From the NCBI RefSeq assembly GCF_015752205.1, contig NZ_JADOVG010000001.1:124001-188000 (forward strand): a DNA stretch of 64,000 nt. The letters run 5' to 3'. The notes beneath the pieces are model-generated. The model saw only the letters and a list, made by a program, of their open reading frames with translations. It did no database searches and was not told the DNA's origin. Both the position numbers and the translations under genes were made by a program. Shown here one piece after another: positions 8,091 through 17,534 of this stretch (positions are counted from its first letter, which is position 1; the number at the start of each line of letters is the position of its first letter). The DNA is from Polaromonas sp. CG_9.7 (lineage in GTDB: Bacteria; Pseudomonadota; Gammaproteobacteria; Burkholderiales; Burkholderiaceae_C).

Positions 8091-9162
8091 AATCCGGCCC
8101 CAGCCGTCGTCGTTCTGGAGCTACGCCTCGCCGGTTCTGGCGCTGCTGCTGACCGTGGCCATCGGCATCGCTCTGTTTCTGGCGCTGGGCAAGGACCCGG
8201 TCAAGGGCCTGCAGGTGTTTTTCTGGGAACCCGTCAGGTCGCCGTATGCGATTGGCGAGCTGCTGGTCAAGGCCACGCCGCTGCTCATCATCGCGCTCGG
8301 GCTGGCGGTGTGCTTTCGCTCGAACGTCTGGAACATTGGCGCCGAAGGGCAGTTCGTGATGGGCGCGCTGGCGGCGGGCGGCGTCGCGCTGCTGGCCGAC
8401 AAGACCACCGGACCATGGATCATTCCGGCCCTCTTGCTGGCGGGTGTGCTGGGCGGCATGGCCTGGGCCGGCATCACCGCCTTTTTGCGCGACCGCTTCA
8501 ATGCCAATGAAATCCTGGTCAGCCTGATGCTGGTCTACGTGGCCGGCTTGACTCTGAACTACATGGTGTTCGGCCCGTGGAAAGACCCGAACGGCTACAA
8601 CTTTCCACAGACCCGGACGTTTGACGCGGTCACGCAGATTCCCCGGCTGATGGCCGGCTCGCGCGTGACCATCGGCATCGTGCTGGCGCTGGTCGGCGTG
8701 GGCGCCTTGTGGCTTTACCTCTACCGCACCTACGCCGGCTTTGCACAGGAAGTCAGCGGCCTGGCGCCCGCGGCGGCGCGCTACGCCGGGTTTTCGTCGC
8801 GCCGCGCGCTGTGGGTGGCGCTGCTGATCTCGGGCGGCGCGGCCGGGCTGGCCGGTGCGCTGGAAGTGGCCGGGCCGATTGGCCAGCTCACGCCTTACGT
8901 GCCGGCGGGCTACGGTTTTGCCGCCATCATCGTGGCGTTTGTCGGCCGGCTGCATCCGGTTGGCGTGGTGTTTTCGGCGTTGCTGATGAGCATGTTCTAC
9001 ATCGGCGGTGAACTCGCGCAGTCGCGTTTGGGGCTGCCCAAGTCAATCACGGGTGTGTTCCAGGGCCTGCTGCTGTTCAACCTGCTGGCCTGCGACACCT
9101 TGATTGCCTATCGCCTTCGCTTGTCCCGGCCGCTTCCCCTTTCCGCCCAAGGAGCCCGCTGA
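8080..9162 (+). CDS. ABC transporter permease, BMP-type purine/nucleoside uptake (YufP-like)
   Basis: A 360-residue inner-membrane permease of the BPD_transp_2 (BranchedD/ribose-type) family. Many hydrophobic helices are visible; the family segment FRSNVWNIGAEGQFVMGALA lies near residue 80, and SGGAAGLAGALEVAGPIGQL near 260. It starts inside the ATPase gene and ends on the TGATG shared with the second permease, so all are translationally coupled. It should form the heteromeric channel with the next protein. Confidence 0.88.
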   Translation: MLLEIRPQPSSFWSYASPVLALLLTVAIGIALFLALGKDPVKGLQVFFWEPVRSPYAIGELLVKATPLLIIALGLAVCFRSNVWNIGAEGQFVMGALAAGGVALLADKTTGPWIIPALLLAGVLGGMAWAGITAFLRDRFNANEILVSLMLVYVAGLTLNYMVFGPWKDPNGYNFPQTRTFDAVTQIPRLMAGSRVTIGIVLALVGVGALWLYLYRTYAGFAQEVSGLAPAAARYAGFSSRRALWVALLISGGAAGLAGALEVAGPIGQLTPYVPAGYGFAAIIVAFVGRLHPVGVVFSALLMSMFYIGGELAQSRLGLPKSITGVFQGLLLFNLLACDTLIAYRLRLSRPLPLSAQGAR

Positions 9163-10082
9163 TGGATTCCACCGCCTTGCTGCTGGCCTCGGCTTTGAGC
9201 GCCGGCACCGTGCTGGCGATAGCTTCGCTCGGCCTTTTGATCAACGAAAAAGCCGGCATCGTCAACCTCGGTGCCGAGGGCATGATGCTGTGCGCCGCCA
9301 TCGCCGGCTTTGCCACGGTGGTGCACACTGGCAACACCTGGCTGGGGTTTGCCGCCGGCATGGCCGCCGGGGCTTTTCTGGCGGCCATTTTCGGCGGGCT
9401 GGTGATCTGGCTGAACACCAACCAGTACGCCACCGGGCTGGCGCTGACACTGTTTGGCGGCGGTTTTTCGGCATTTGCCGGCATCAACTACGTGCAGGAA
9501 AAGCTGCCCGAACAGGCGACGTACCCGATTCCCTACCTGGCCGACATTCCTTTCATCGGCATGGCGCTGTTTCGCCAGCATCCGATGGTGTACATCGCCA
9601 TGGCCATCACGGCCGGGCTGATCTGGTTTTTGTACCGCACACGCACTGGCCTGGTGCTGCGCTCGGTCGGCGAAAGCCCGGAGTCGGCGCATGCGCTGGG
9701 CTACCCGGTGCGGCGCATCCGCCTGGCCGCCGTGGTGGCGGGCGGCGCGCTGTGCGGGCTGGCGGGCGCCTATGTGTCGGTGGTCTACACGCCATTGTGG
9801 GTCGAGGGCCTGATTGCCGGCAAGGGCTGGATTGCGCTGGCCCTGACCACCTTCGCCACCTGGCGACCGGCGCGGGTCTTGCTTGGTGCTTACCTGTTCG
9901 GCGGCGTGACCATGCTGCAGTTCCATTTGCAGGGGCTGGGCGTGGATGTCCCGCCCCAGTTCCTGTCGATGCTGCCTTACCTGGCGACCATCGTGGTGCT
10001 GGTGCTGATTTCACGCAATCCGCTGTGGATACGCATCAACATGCCGACCTCCATTGGCAAGCCTTTCCACCCCGGCGCGTGA
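9162..10082 (+). CDS. ABC transporter permease, second subunit (YufQ-like)
   Basis: A 306-residue multi-helix permease of the same family as its neighbour. It has the typical start LASLGLLINEKAGIVNLG-like sequence (here SLGLLINEKAGIVNLGAEGM near residue 22) and VGESPESAHALGYPVRRIR near 170, a cytoplasmic coupling loop seen in nucleoside/BMP permeases. Its ATG overlaps the preceding stop by one base (TGATG). Eighty bases separate it from the binding-protein gene, with a small GCGCC/GGCGC stem between that could tune expression of the binding protein. Confidence 0.88.
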   Translation: MDSTALLLASALSAGTVLAIASLGLLINEKAGIVNLGAEGMMLCAAIAGFATVVHTGNTWLGFAAGMAAGAFLAAIFGGLVIWLNTNQYATGLALTLFGGGFSAFAGINYVQEKLPEQATYPIPYLADIPFIGMALFRQHPMVYIAMAITAGLIWFLYRTRTGLVLRSVGESPESAHALGYPVRRIRLAAVVAGGALCGLAGAYVSVVYTPLWVEGLIAGKGWIALALTTFATWRPARVLLGAYLFGGVTMLQFHLQGLGVDVPPQFLSMLPYLATIVVLVLISRNPLWIRINMPTSIGKPFHPGA

Positions 10083-10162
10083 GATTTTCGCGCCCGATAA
10101 TGGCGCTTTCCCAGCTTTGGCTCGATCGATTTTTTTTGACCCTTGAATGAAAGCGACATGAC

Positions 10163-11314
10163 ATGACAGACCTGCAAAAACGTTCCCTGCTCAAGCTGGC
10201 GGCCCTCTCGGCAGTGGCCGCCGCCGCCCTGATGGGTTGCGGCAAAAAAGAGGCGGCAGCGCCCGTACCTGCGCCTGTACCGGTGGCCGCTACCCCGGCC
10301 AAGGCCGAACCCCTGAAAGTTGCGTTTGCCTATGTCGGCCCGGTGGGCGACGGCGGCTGGAGCTTCGCCCATGACAATGCACGCAAGGCGGTTGAAAAGG
10401 AATTCGGCGACAAGGTCGTCACCAGTTTTGTCGAAAAAGTTCCCGAGTCGGCCGACGCCGAACGCGTCATCCGCGACATGGCCGGGCAGGGCGCACAGCT
10501 GATCTTCGGCACCACCTTCGGCTACATGGAGCCGATGCTCAAGGTCGCCGCCGATCTGAAGGATGTCAAGTTCGAGCATGCCACCGGCTACAAAACCGCC
10601 CCCAACCTGCGCACCTACGACAGCCGCACCTACGAAGGTGCTTACCTGGCCGGTGTGATCGCCGGCAAGATGAGCAAGACCGGCACGCTGGGCGTGGTCG
10701 GCTCGGTGCCGATTCCCGAGGTCGTGCGCAACATCAACAGCTTCACGCTGGGCGCGCAGTCGGTCAACCCGGCCATCAAGACCAAGGTGGTCTGGGTCAA
10801 CGAATGGTTCAACCCGCCGAAAGAAACCGAAGCCGCTACGGCGCTGATCAACGGCGGCGCCGACGTGCTGTTCCAGAACACCGACTCCTCGGCCGTGCTG
10901 CAGACCGCCGAAAAGATGGGCAAGCGTGCCTTTGGCTGGGATTCCGACATGACCGCCTACGGCCCGAAAGCCCATCTGGCCTCGGCCGTGATCAACTGGG
11001 CGCCTTACTACATCAAGTCCGTGGGCGAGGCGCTTGACGGCAAGTGGACCGGCGGCACGTCGGCCTGGTGGGGCGTGAAGGAAGGCGCGATTGACCTGGT
11101 GTCCATCGCTGCCGATGTGCCCGACGACACGAAAAAGCGCATCGACGAAGTCAAGGCTGGCTTGAAGGATGGCAGCTTTGCCATCTGGAAAGGCCCGATC
11201 ATGGACAACACCGGTAAGGAGTTGCTGGCCAAGGATGTGGTCGCCGACGACAAGTTCCTGGGTGGCCTGAAGACCTACGTCAAGGGCGTTGAAGGCAAAG
11301 TTCCGGGCGGTTGA
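10163..11314 (+). CDS. BMP family substrate-binding lipoprotein (purine/nucleoside)
   Basis: A 383-residue protein with a lipoprotein signal (LMGC lipobox near residue 26) and an Ala/Pro-rich tether, then a basic membrane protein (BMP/Med) periplasmic-binding fold. Family patterns: AFAYVGPVGDGGWSFAHDNA, AERVIRDMAGQGAQLIFGTT, YEGAYLAGVIAGKMSKTGTL, and WDSDMTAYGPKAHLASAVIN. It is the last gene of the uptake operon. Related proteins bind purine nucleosides or bases; adenine deaminase directly downstream makes adenine-type ligands the first guess. It is a close paralogue of the protein encoded at 24018. Confidence 0.9.
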   Translation: MTDLQKRSLLKLAALSAVAAAALMGCGKKEAAAPVPAPVPVAATPAKAEPLKVAFAYVGPVGDGGWSFAHDNARKAVEKEFGDKVVTSFVEKVPESADAERVIRDMAGQGAQLIFGTTFGYMEPMLKVAADLKDVKFEHATGYKTAPNLRTYDSRTYEGAYLAGVIAGKMSKTGTLGVVGSVPIPEVVRNINSFTLGAQSVNPAIKTKVVWVNEWFNPPKETEAATALINGGADVLFQNTDSSAVLQTAEKMGKRAFGWDSDMTAYGPKAHLASAVINWAPYYIKSVGEALDGKWTGGTSAWWGVKEGAIDLVSIAADVPDDTKKRIDEVKAGLKDGSFAIWKGPIMDNTGKELLAKDVVADDKFLGGLKTYVKGVEGKVPGG

Positions 11315-11371
11315 TGCCGGGCCGGCGCCCCTCTCAAAAGGGGCGGCGGTAAAAAAAAGAGATACTTGCTG

Positions 11372-11400
11372 GCTGCCCTCGGGCAGCTTTTTCTTTTTTT
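11372..11400 (+). terminator. Intrinsic terminator between the BMP gene and adenine deaminase
   Basis: GCTGCC, CTCG loop, GGCAGC (11372-11387), followed at once by a T-rich run (TTTTTCTTTTTTT). A second hairpin, CGCCCC/GGGGCG, lies at about 11326-11344. The T-run ends about nine bases before the adenine deaminase ATG and abuts its GGAG ribosome site. Confidence 0.8.
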
Positions 11401-11409
11401 GGAGTTGCC

Positions 11410-12447
11410 ATGAAGCTTGTCAAACCCGTAGCCGCCGACCGCTTGAGCGAGCTGCTCAGGCAAATGCCCAAGGCCGAACTGCACATCCACATCGAAGGCT
11501 CGCTGGAGCCTGAATTGATTTTTGCGCTGGCCCAGCGCAACGCCGTAGCGCTTCCCTATGCCAGCGTGGAAGAACTGCGCAGCGCCTATGCCTTCACCAA
11601 CCTGCAGAGCTTTCTGGACATCTATTACGCCGGCGCCAGCGTGCTGATCACCGAGCAGGATTTCCATGACATGGCGATGGCCTATTTCGCCAGGGCAGCC
11701 GAAGACAACGTGGTGCATACCGAGTTGTTTTTCGACCCGCAAACGCACACGGCGCGCGGTGTCAGCATGGAAACCGTGATCAACGGCCTGCACCGCGCCT
11801 GCGTCGATGCGCAGGCCGAATTCGGCGTCAGCGCCTTGCTCATCATGTGTTTCCTGCGCCATTTGAGTGAAAAAGAGGCCTTTGAAACGCTGGAGCAGGC
11901 GCTGCCTTACCGTGACAAGATTATCGGCATCGGCCTGGATTCCGGCGAAGTCGGCAATCCGCCAGAAAAGTTTGCCCGCGTGTTCGCGCGCTGCCGCGAA
12001 CTGGGCTTTCACCTGGTGGCGCATGCCGGCGAGGAAGGACCGCCGGCCTATGTCTGGACGGCGCTCGATGTGCTGAAAGTCGAGCGCATCGACCATGGCG
12101 TGCAGTCGAGCAAGGACGCGGCGCTGATGCAGCGCCTGGCCCAAGACCGCATCGCGCTGACCGTCTGCCCGCTGTCCAACCTCAAGCTTTGCGTGTTCCC
12201 CGACCTGGCGAGCCACAACCTGCGCCAGCTGCTCGACGCCGGGCTGGCGGCCACCGTCAATTCCGACGATCCGGCCTATTTTGGCGGTTATATCAACGAA
12301 AACTTCACGCAGACCTTTGCCGCTGGCGAACTCACCAGTCAGCATGCCTACATGCTCGCAAGTAACAGTTTTGAAGCAAGCTTCCTGGAAGATGCGGAAA
12401 AGCGCCGGCACTCCGACCGGCTGAGTGCGTTTTTAGAAGCTTTTTGA
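11410..12447 (+). CDS. Adenine deaminase, adenosine-deaminase family
   Basis: A 345-residue zinc hydrolase of the adenosine/adenine deaminase family. Metal and catalytic motifs are present: HIHIEGSLEP (His25, His27), LVAHAGEEG, ERIDHG and NSDDPAYFGGY. The segment GLDSGEVGNPPEKF matches the adenine-deaminase branch (as in Pseudomonas and fungal enzymes) rather than true adenosine deaminases, so adenine to hypoxanthine plus ammonia is the expected reaction. The ribosome site GGAG is six bases upstream. It sits behind the BMP transporter, separated by an intrinsic terminator, giving a purine salvage locus. Confidence 0.88.
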   Translation: MKLVKPVAADRLSELLRQMPKAELHIHIEGSLEPELIFALAQRNAVALPYASVEELRSAYAFTNLQSFLDIYYAGASVLITEQDFHDMAMAYFARAAEDNVVHTELFFDPQTHTARGVSMETVINGLHRACVDAQAEFGVSALLIMCFLRHLSEKEAFETLEQALPYRDKIIGIGLDSGEVGNPPEKFARVFARCRELGFHLVAHAGEEGPPAYVWTALDVLKVERIDHGVQSSKDAALMQRLAQDRIALTVCPLSNLKLCVFPDLASHNLRQLLDAGLAATVNSDDPAYFGGYINENFTQTFAAGELTSQHAYMLASNSFEASFLEDAEKRRHSDRLSAFLEAF

Positions 12448-12504
12448 CATCGGCTCAACAGTCTGGGCTGATGGGCTGGCAGATGCCGCGTAAAGCTGCC
12501 AGCG

Positions 12505-13317
12505 TCAGGGTTTAGCATCCCGGTTGACCCAAGGATCTTGGGGTATGCGGGCTAAAGCAGGTTCTTGTGGCAATCCGATTACTGTCCTGACCGCGCGCAT
12601 CAGGGCGTCGGCTTCGAAAGGTTTGGTTATGTAGCCGTCCGCTCCCCCAGCCAAACCTTTGATTACGGCTTGGCGCGTTGACTTTCCAGTGAGCATGATG
12701 ACGGGAACGTTTTTCAGCGCAGGGTGCTGACGCAGCCTGAGCAATATGTCAAAGCCATCGGCATCGGGCAGCATCACGTCCAGAAGTATCAGATCGGGCA
12801 CGGGGGGCTTGCGGAACTCGGCAATGACTTCTACCCGGTTGCCAGCCAGCCGGACCTGAAAGCCTTCAAATGACAAATAACTCTGGATGAATTTGGCGAG
12901 CATTGGCTCGTCCTCCACCACGATGGCTGTCAGCACCTCGCCAAGTGCCAGCGTTCGGGCGGGGCCACGCTTGCGGGCAATGCCTACATAGTAGCCGCTT
13001 CTCCTGAGCGAACGGGCACCCGAATCGGCTTCGGCTTCGGCCCCGAACAAGGCCAGCTTGTCCATATTGCCCTGGAATTGTGCGGCGAAGGGATCGACCT
13101 CTGCCACCGCCAGCAAGCACTGGTCCAGGAGTTCCTTGAAGGTCGCTGTGAAGGCCTCACTGGAAATCTCAGGCATGCCTGCCTTGATTTCCGCAAAAGT
13201 CAGCGCGCCGTCGATCCTGACCAGCAGTTCGATTTGGGCAGGCAACAACGTCGTGGCGTTGTCGCGCAGTTCCTTTTGACCTTTTTCGGTAAGTGCATAA
13301 CTTTCATGGTTTTGCAT
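12505..13317 (-). CDS. Response regulator with N-terminal helical domain and C-terminal receiver
   Basis: About 270 residues. The last ~120 form a receiver domain: IVVEDEPMLAKFIQSYL (acidic pocket), PDLILLDVMLPDADGF (phosphate-accepting Asp) and GYITKPFEADALM (conserved Lys-Pro). The first ~130 are not a known output domain to me; the start (YALTEKGQKELRDN) looks like a winged-helix fragment. The order is unusual, receiver last. ATG at 13317 or 13329 are both possible; neither has a strong ribosome site. It is divergent from the duplicated Hpt/kinase/receiver module, so may belong to that phosphorelay. Confidence 0.75.
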   Translation of the reverse strand: MQNHESYALTEKGQKELRDNATTLLPAQIELLVRIDGALTFAEIKAGMPEISSEAFTATFKELLDQCLLAVAEVDPFAAQFQGNMDKLALFGAEAEADSGARSLRRSGYYVGIARKRGPARTLALGEVLTAIVVEDEPMLAKFIQSYLSFEGFQVRLAGNRVEVIAEFRKPPVPDLILLDVMLPDADGFDILLRLRQHPALKNVPVIMLTGKSTRQAVIKGLAGGADGYITKPFEADALMRAVRTVIGLPQEPALARIPQDPWVNRDAKP

Positions 13318-13460
13318 AATTGCTGGCATTGTTGGCGAGTCTGTATTTTTAAAGGATTGGTATCAATTCCACTAAATTTTTGCTGGACATTAATAATTTC
13401 ATTTTAAGATCAACGATGGGTCAGCTTTATTTCGGGGAATAACATGTCATTCGCAGCTTC

Positions 13461-13829
13461 GTGAGCATCACCGATCCGTCCTTTCCCGCCTTTGTGGAGC
13501 TGCAGCGCGCTGATTACCGCGCAGCACTGCCCCAGCGACTGGCGCAAATTGAGTTGCTCTGGCACCAAGTGCTGAACGGCGACAGTGCAGTAGAAGCGCT
13601 GACGACCTTGGAGCGCTGCGCACACAGCCTGGCCGGGTCCGGCGCCACCTTCGGCTTTGCCGGAGTCGGCAACGCCGCGCGTGACCTGGAACGGACTATC
13701 ACTACGCTGCTGGACACTGCCTGCGCCTTGACTGTAGGAACACAGTCCCAAATAAGCCAGGCGATTGAATTGCTTCAGCGCAGCTTGCCTGGCGAAATCG
13801 GAACTCAGAAAGTTCGACCCCATGCCTAA
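13461..13829 (+). CDS. Histidine phosphotransfer (Hpt) protein, copy A
   Basis: A 122-residue helical protein with an Hpt signature, AHSLAGSGATFGF, placing the phosphate-carrying histidine at residue 55. It should relay phosphate between receivers of the adjoining hybrid kinases and a response regulator. The frame starts at GTG; an ATG at 13444 opens only a six-codon frame. Its last codons overlap the start of the (now broken) CHASE3 kinase. It differs from copy B by one residue (Lys/Arg near the C-terminus). Confidence 0.8.
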   Translation: MSITDPSFPAFVELQRADYRAALPQRLAQIELLWHQVLNGDSAVEALTTLERCAHSLAGSGATFGFAGVGNAARDLERTITTLLDTACALTVGTQSQISQAIELLQRSLPGEIGTQKVRPHA

Positions 13830-14079
13830 CGAGACCGTCATGTCTTCTACTGCTTTTCTTTTTAAAATCAAGCTGGCACTTGGTGTCGCCATCGTCTTGA
13901 TGGCGACCTTGGGTGTGGCCTCATATGTCACGATCAACCGGCTGATCGAAACTGCACGCATCGGAGACCAGACCGAAGAGGCACTGGTCTTGCTGGAGCG
14001 GTTATCTACATAGTCAAGCACTACGAGGAAGAGCGTAAACAGGTGGAGGCCCAGCTTCGCCACAGCGAAGCCATGAGCC
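13822..14079 (+). pseudogene. Truncated CHASE3 hybrid histidine kinase, copy A 5' remnant
   Basis: Starts like the intact kinase at 19256, overlapping the Hpt stop. After the first membrane helix it jumps, at GAGCGG/TTATCTACAT, over bases equivalent to 19436-19856 of copy B (about 421 bases), removing the CHASE3 sensor and shifting frame; a TAG follows at once (14011-14013). Homology to copy B then runs on to about 14079 (KHYEEE coding region) and stops. At most a 63-residue membrane peptide would be made. Confidence 0.88.
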
Positions 14080-14130
14080 AAAGAGCGTCATCTCGACCGG
14101 CTGAATGCATATTTCGAAAATTTTTGCTGA
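14077..14130 (+). pseudogene. 3'-end remnant of a second adenine deaminase gene
   Basis: In one frame this reads AKERHLDRLNAYFENFC then TGA. The adenine deaminase at 11410 ends AEKRRHSDRLSAFLEAF then TGA. The match is short, but position, frame and stop all agree, and DNA resembles too. It begins exactly where similarity to the duplicated kinase ends, so it is likely the tail of a diverged paralogue brought in with the GAF kinase gene. Confidence 0.55.
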
Positions 14131-14207
14131 CACGCTCGAAAGTTGGATAAAGGCCTGAACGCCGTTTCCGCATTTGTGCGTTCCCCAACAAGACGTTTAA
14201 AAAAACC

Positions 14208-16607
14208 ATGATCGAATCTGAAAAACCACCAGAAGAGCTTGCCCGTGTCACGGAACTGCATGGTTTATGTGTACTCGACACGCTGCCCGAGGAACGCTTC
14301 GACCGTCTCACACGCATTGCCCAGCGTCTGTTCGGTGTGAACATCGCCCTGGTGTCGCTGATCGACCATGACCGGCTATGGTTCAAGTCACGGCAGGGAT
14401 TCGATGTACTGCAAGCGCCCCGGAACATCTCGTTTTGCGCCCACGCGATTCTGAGCGATGCGCCTTTGGTTGTGGAAGACGCCGAACTTGATGCGCGTTT
14501 TTCGGACAACCCGCTGGTGACGGGCCCCCTGGGTTTCCGGTTTTATGCCGGCACACCTTTGCACGGGCCGAAAGGCTACCGGGTCGGCACCCTGTGCCTG
14601 ATTGACCAGAACCCGCGTCAATTTACTTCGGACGATGCCGACGCATTGCGCGATCTGGCGGCGGTTGTATCGGATCAACTGGCGAACAAGGAACTGGGCG
14701 AGGCCGTCAAAGCAGCCAAAGAGAGCGAATCGCGGTTGCGCCAGATTACCGACACGGTGCCTGCGCTGATTGCCTACCGGGACCGGGACCAGCGCTTCAT
14801 CTTTCACAACAAAGCCTATGAAGAGCTCTTGAACATGGATTTTGAGCAGATTCATGGCCGAACGATTGCCGAACTGGTCAGCCCGCAAGCCTATGGACCT
14901 GTCCATGACAAGGCCGAGGAGGTGCTGCGTGGGTGCCATGTTCGTTACGAGCGAACGTACATTACCGGCAAAGGCGAGAACAGGATTTACGACATGCAGT
15001 ATTTCCCGCGCTATGGCGAGGGCGCGGACGCCACCCATGTCATCGGGTTTTTTTCCCTGGGCGCCGACATCACAGAGCTCAAGCGGATTGACCGCATGAA
15101 AACCGAATTCATTTCAACCGTCAGCCACGAATTGCGTTCCCCGCTGACCTCGATTCGCGGCTCACTCGGGCTGATTGCCGCCGGGATCGCCGGTGAATTG
15201 CCCGAAGCCGCCAAAAACCTGGTGGAAATTGCGAACAACAACTGCGAGCGCCTGATCCGCCTGATCAACGACATCCTGGACAGCGAAAAAATCGAGTCCG
15301 GCAAGATGCGCCTGGAGTTGACCGTCGTCAACATGGCGCAACTGGCGCAGCAGGCCATGCTCGCCCATGAAGGCTTCGCCAAGCAGCACGACGTAAAGCT
15401 GGTGCTGCAAGCGCCCGATGCTTCGCTGCAGGCAAGCGTGGACAGCGACCGGCTGGTGCAGGTCCTGACCAACCTGTTGTCCAACGCGGTGAAGTTTTCA
15501 CCGCCTGATGGCACGGTGACCGTGAACGTGCTGCGGGTTGCGCAGGGTGTCCGCGTGGAGGTGGTTGACTGCGGCACCGGCATTCCCGATGATTTTCGCG
15601 ACCGGATTTTCCAGAAGTTCTCGCAAGCCGATGCGTCCGACAGCCGGGAAAAAGGCGGCACCGGCCTGGGTCTCAATATTTCACAGGCCCTCATCCACAA
15701 AATGGGTGGGCAGATCGGCTTTAGTAGCGAGGTTGGCGCGGGTTCCACGTTTTTCTTCGAGCTTCCCGAATGGCAAACTCCAGAACCGGCAGTGCAACTG
15801 CTTTTTTCCGATGCCCCCTCCGCCCTCAGGCAGCCACGCATCCTGATTTGCGAGAGCGATCCGGATGTGGCACTGCTGATCAGCATGATGCTGGAAAAAG
15901 CGGGGTTTGGCTCGGAAATGGTGCATGACACGCCACAAGCCCAGGACCGCGTTCTGGGCGGTAATTTTGTGGCTATCACCGTGGACCTGAACCTCACGGG
16001 CAGTGCCTCCTTCATCAATGCCTTGCACAGCGATGAACGCACACGCCATCTGCCCGTTGTGGCGATCTCTGCCATGGCGGGGGAAGGGTGCCTGCAATTC
16101 AATCAAAAACTGCTGACTGTGTCGGACTGGCTTGAAAAACCCATTGACGAAAGCCGGCTGGTGCAGAGCGTATGCCGTGCGGTGGCTGGTTCAAAGGGGC
16201 CCAAGCCGCGCATCCTGCATGTGGAAGACGATCCCGATATCCAGAGCATCGTGGCCGCCATCGTTCGGGACAGCGCGGAGTTCGAATTTTCGGCCACGCT
16301 CGGTGAAGCCCGTGCCCGTCTGCGCGAGAATTCCTTTGACCTGATCCTGCTGGACCTTGCGCTGGGGGAGGATTCGGGCTGGAGCCTCTTCGATGACATC
16401 GACAAACTCAAGCCCAGGCCGCCGGTAATCGTGTTTTCGGCCAGCGATAAAAACCCGGAACAAGGCAGTCAGGTTGAAGCGGTCCTTGTCAAGTCCAACA
16501 CCTCCAACACCGAATTGCTCCATGCGATTGAGCGCGCACTCCTGATTCCTGAACATTACGGGAATTCTGGCAAGCCGGAGCGCATTTACCCCAAGAATCA
16601 AGATTGA
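14208..16607 (+). CDS. GAF-PAS hybrid sensor histidine kinase with two receivers, copy A
   Basis: A 799-residue soluble kinase. Order: GAF domain (about 20-165; LDTLPEERFDRLTRIAQ, YRVGTLCLID), PAS (about 175-290), HisKA with FISTVSHELRSP (His307), HATPase with NLLSNAVKFSPP and GTGLGLN, then two receivers (about 560-680 and 690-790; second has LHVEDDPDI, LILLDLALGEDSG and LVKSNT). No membrane segment, unlike copy B, so it senses a cytoplasmic signal. From about residue 175 on it is homologous to copy B with many substitutions. Its last bases overlap the frame of the small receiver gene. Confidence 0.9.
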   Translation: MIESEKPPEELARVTELHGLCVLDTLPEERFDRLTRIAQRLFGVNIALVSLIDHDRLWFKSRQGFDVLQAPRNISFCAHAILSDAPLVVEDAELDARFSDNPLVTGPLGFRFYAGTPLHGPKGYRVGTLCLIDQNPRQFTSDDADALRDLAAVVSDQLANKELGEAVKAAKESESRLRQITDTVPALIAYRDRDQRFIFHNKAYEELLNMDFEQIHGRTIAELVSPQAYGPVHDKAEEVLRGCHVRYERTYITGKGENRIYDMQYFPRYGEGADATHVIGFFSLGADITELKRIDRMKTEFISTVSHELRSPLTSIRGSLGLIAAGIAGELPEAAKNLVEIANNNCERLIRLINDILDSEKIESGKMRLELTVVNMAQLAQQAMLAHEGFAKQHDVKLVLQAPDASLQASVDSDRLVQVLTNLLSNAVKFSPPDGTVTVNVLRVAQGVRVEVVDCGTGIPDDFRDRIFQKFSQADASDSREKGGTGLGLNISQALIHKMGGQIGFSSEVGAGSTFFFELPEWQTPEPAVQLLFSDAPSALRQPRILICESDPDVALLISMMLEKAGFGSEMVHDTPQAQDRVLGGNFVAITVDLNLTGSASFINALHSDERTRHLPVVAISAMAGEGCLQFNQKLLTVSDWLEKPIDESRLVQSVCRAVAGSKGPKPRILHVEDDPDIQSIVAAIVRDSAEFEFSATLGEARARLRENSFDLILLDLALGEDSGWSLFDDIDKLKPRPPVIVFSASDKNPEQGSQVEAVLVKSNTSNTELLHAIERALLIPEHYGNSGKPERIYPKNQD

Positions 16608-16609
16608 CC

Positions 16610-17002
<393 letters not shown>

Positions 17003-17074
17003 CCCTGGCCTGACCGGTAACAAGCAACCGCTTCTGGCCTGCGCGCAGCTTGTAGGGTCCTGGGCTTGCTTAAG

Positions 17075-17483
17075 GATGTTCTGAACAACTCGATTTCAAA
17101 CGGGAATCAGCGCGCAAAACGCTGACCAGATGCGATTGTGCATATTTCGACGCGGTTGGCGTGAGATGTCGGTCTTGTGAGTGCGTTTTACACCGCGTTT
17201 GCAGCCGTTTTGAATCCCTTCTGCGGTTTGCAGGCGCACATATTTCTGCGCAGCCAGTAATTGATGGCGCACCATCCACAGGTTCGATAGCGCAAACAGC
17301 GCTCGGCCTTGTCAATCAAGGCATCAATGGGCTTGTTTACTTTGTCCAGCGCTCTGCGCTTGGCCGGGCGCATCGCTACATGCAAAGTGACATCGTGCTT
17401 GGCATCCGGGCGTTTGTGGAGACCCTGGTAGCCTGCATCGGCGAAGACATCTCTCTCCTGCCCGTGCAGCAAGCTGCTTATAC
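17075..17483 (-). mobile_element. IS5-family remnant (3' part of transposase and one end)
   Basis: The minus-strand frame 17188-17472 reads VFADAGYQGLHKRPDAK and VAMRPAKRRALDKV, characteristic of the C-terminal part of IS5-family transposases; the N-terminal half and the catalytic start are absent. The outer limit GGATGTTCTGAACAACTCG at 17075 looks like an IS5-type terminal repeat and abuts the duplicated module exactly. The other side is cut by the IS3 element at about 17484. Confidence 0.75.
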
Positions 17484-17534
17484 CGCCCCGGGTTTGAACT
17501 GACCCCGAGAAGCTGGACGGTTGCTATGCGCCAA

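Noticed and set aside
10083-10130. Small GCGCC/GGCGC stem before the BMP gene as a terminator
   Set aside because: The stem is short and the T-run lies over 20 bases later; more likely a processing or tuning stem.
13444-13464. ATG upstream of the Hpt gene as its start
   Set aside because: That frame ends after six codons (MSFAAS), so the GTG at 13461 was kept.
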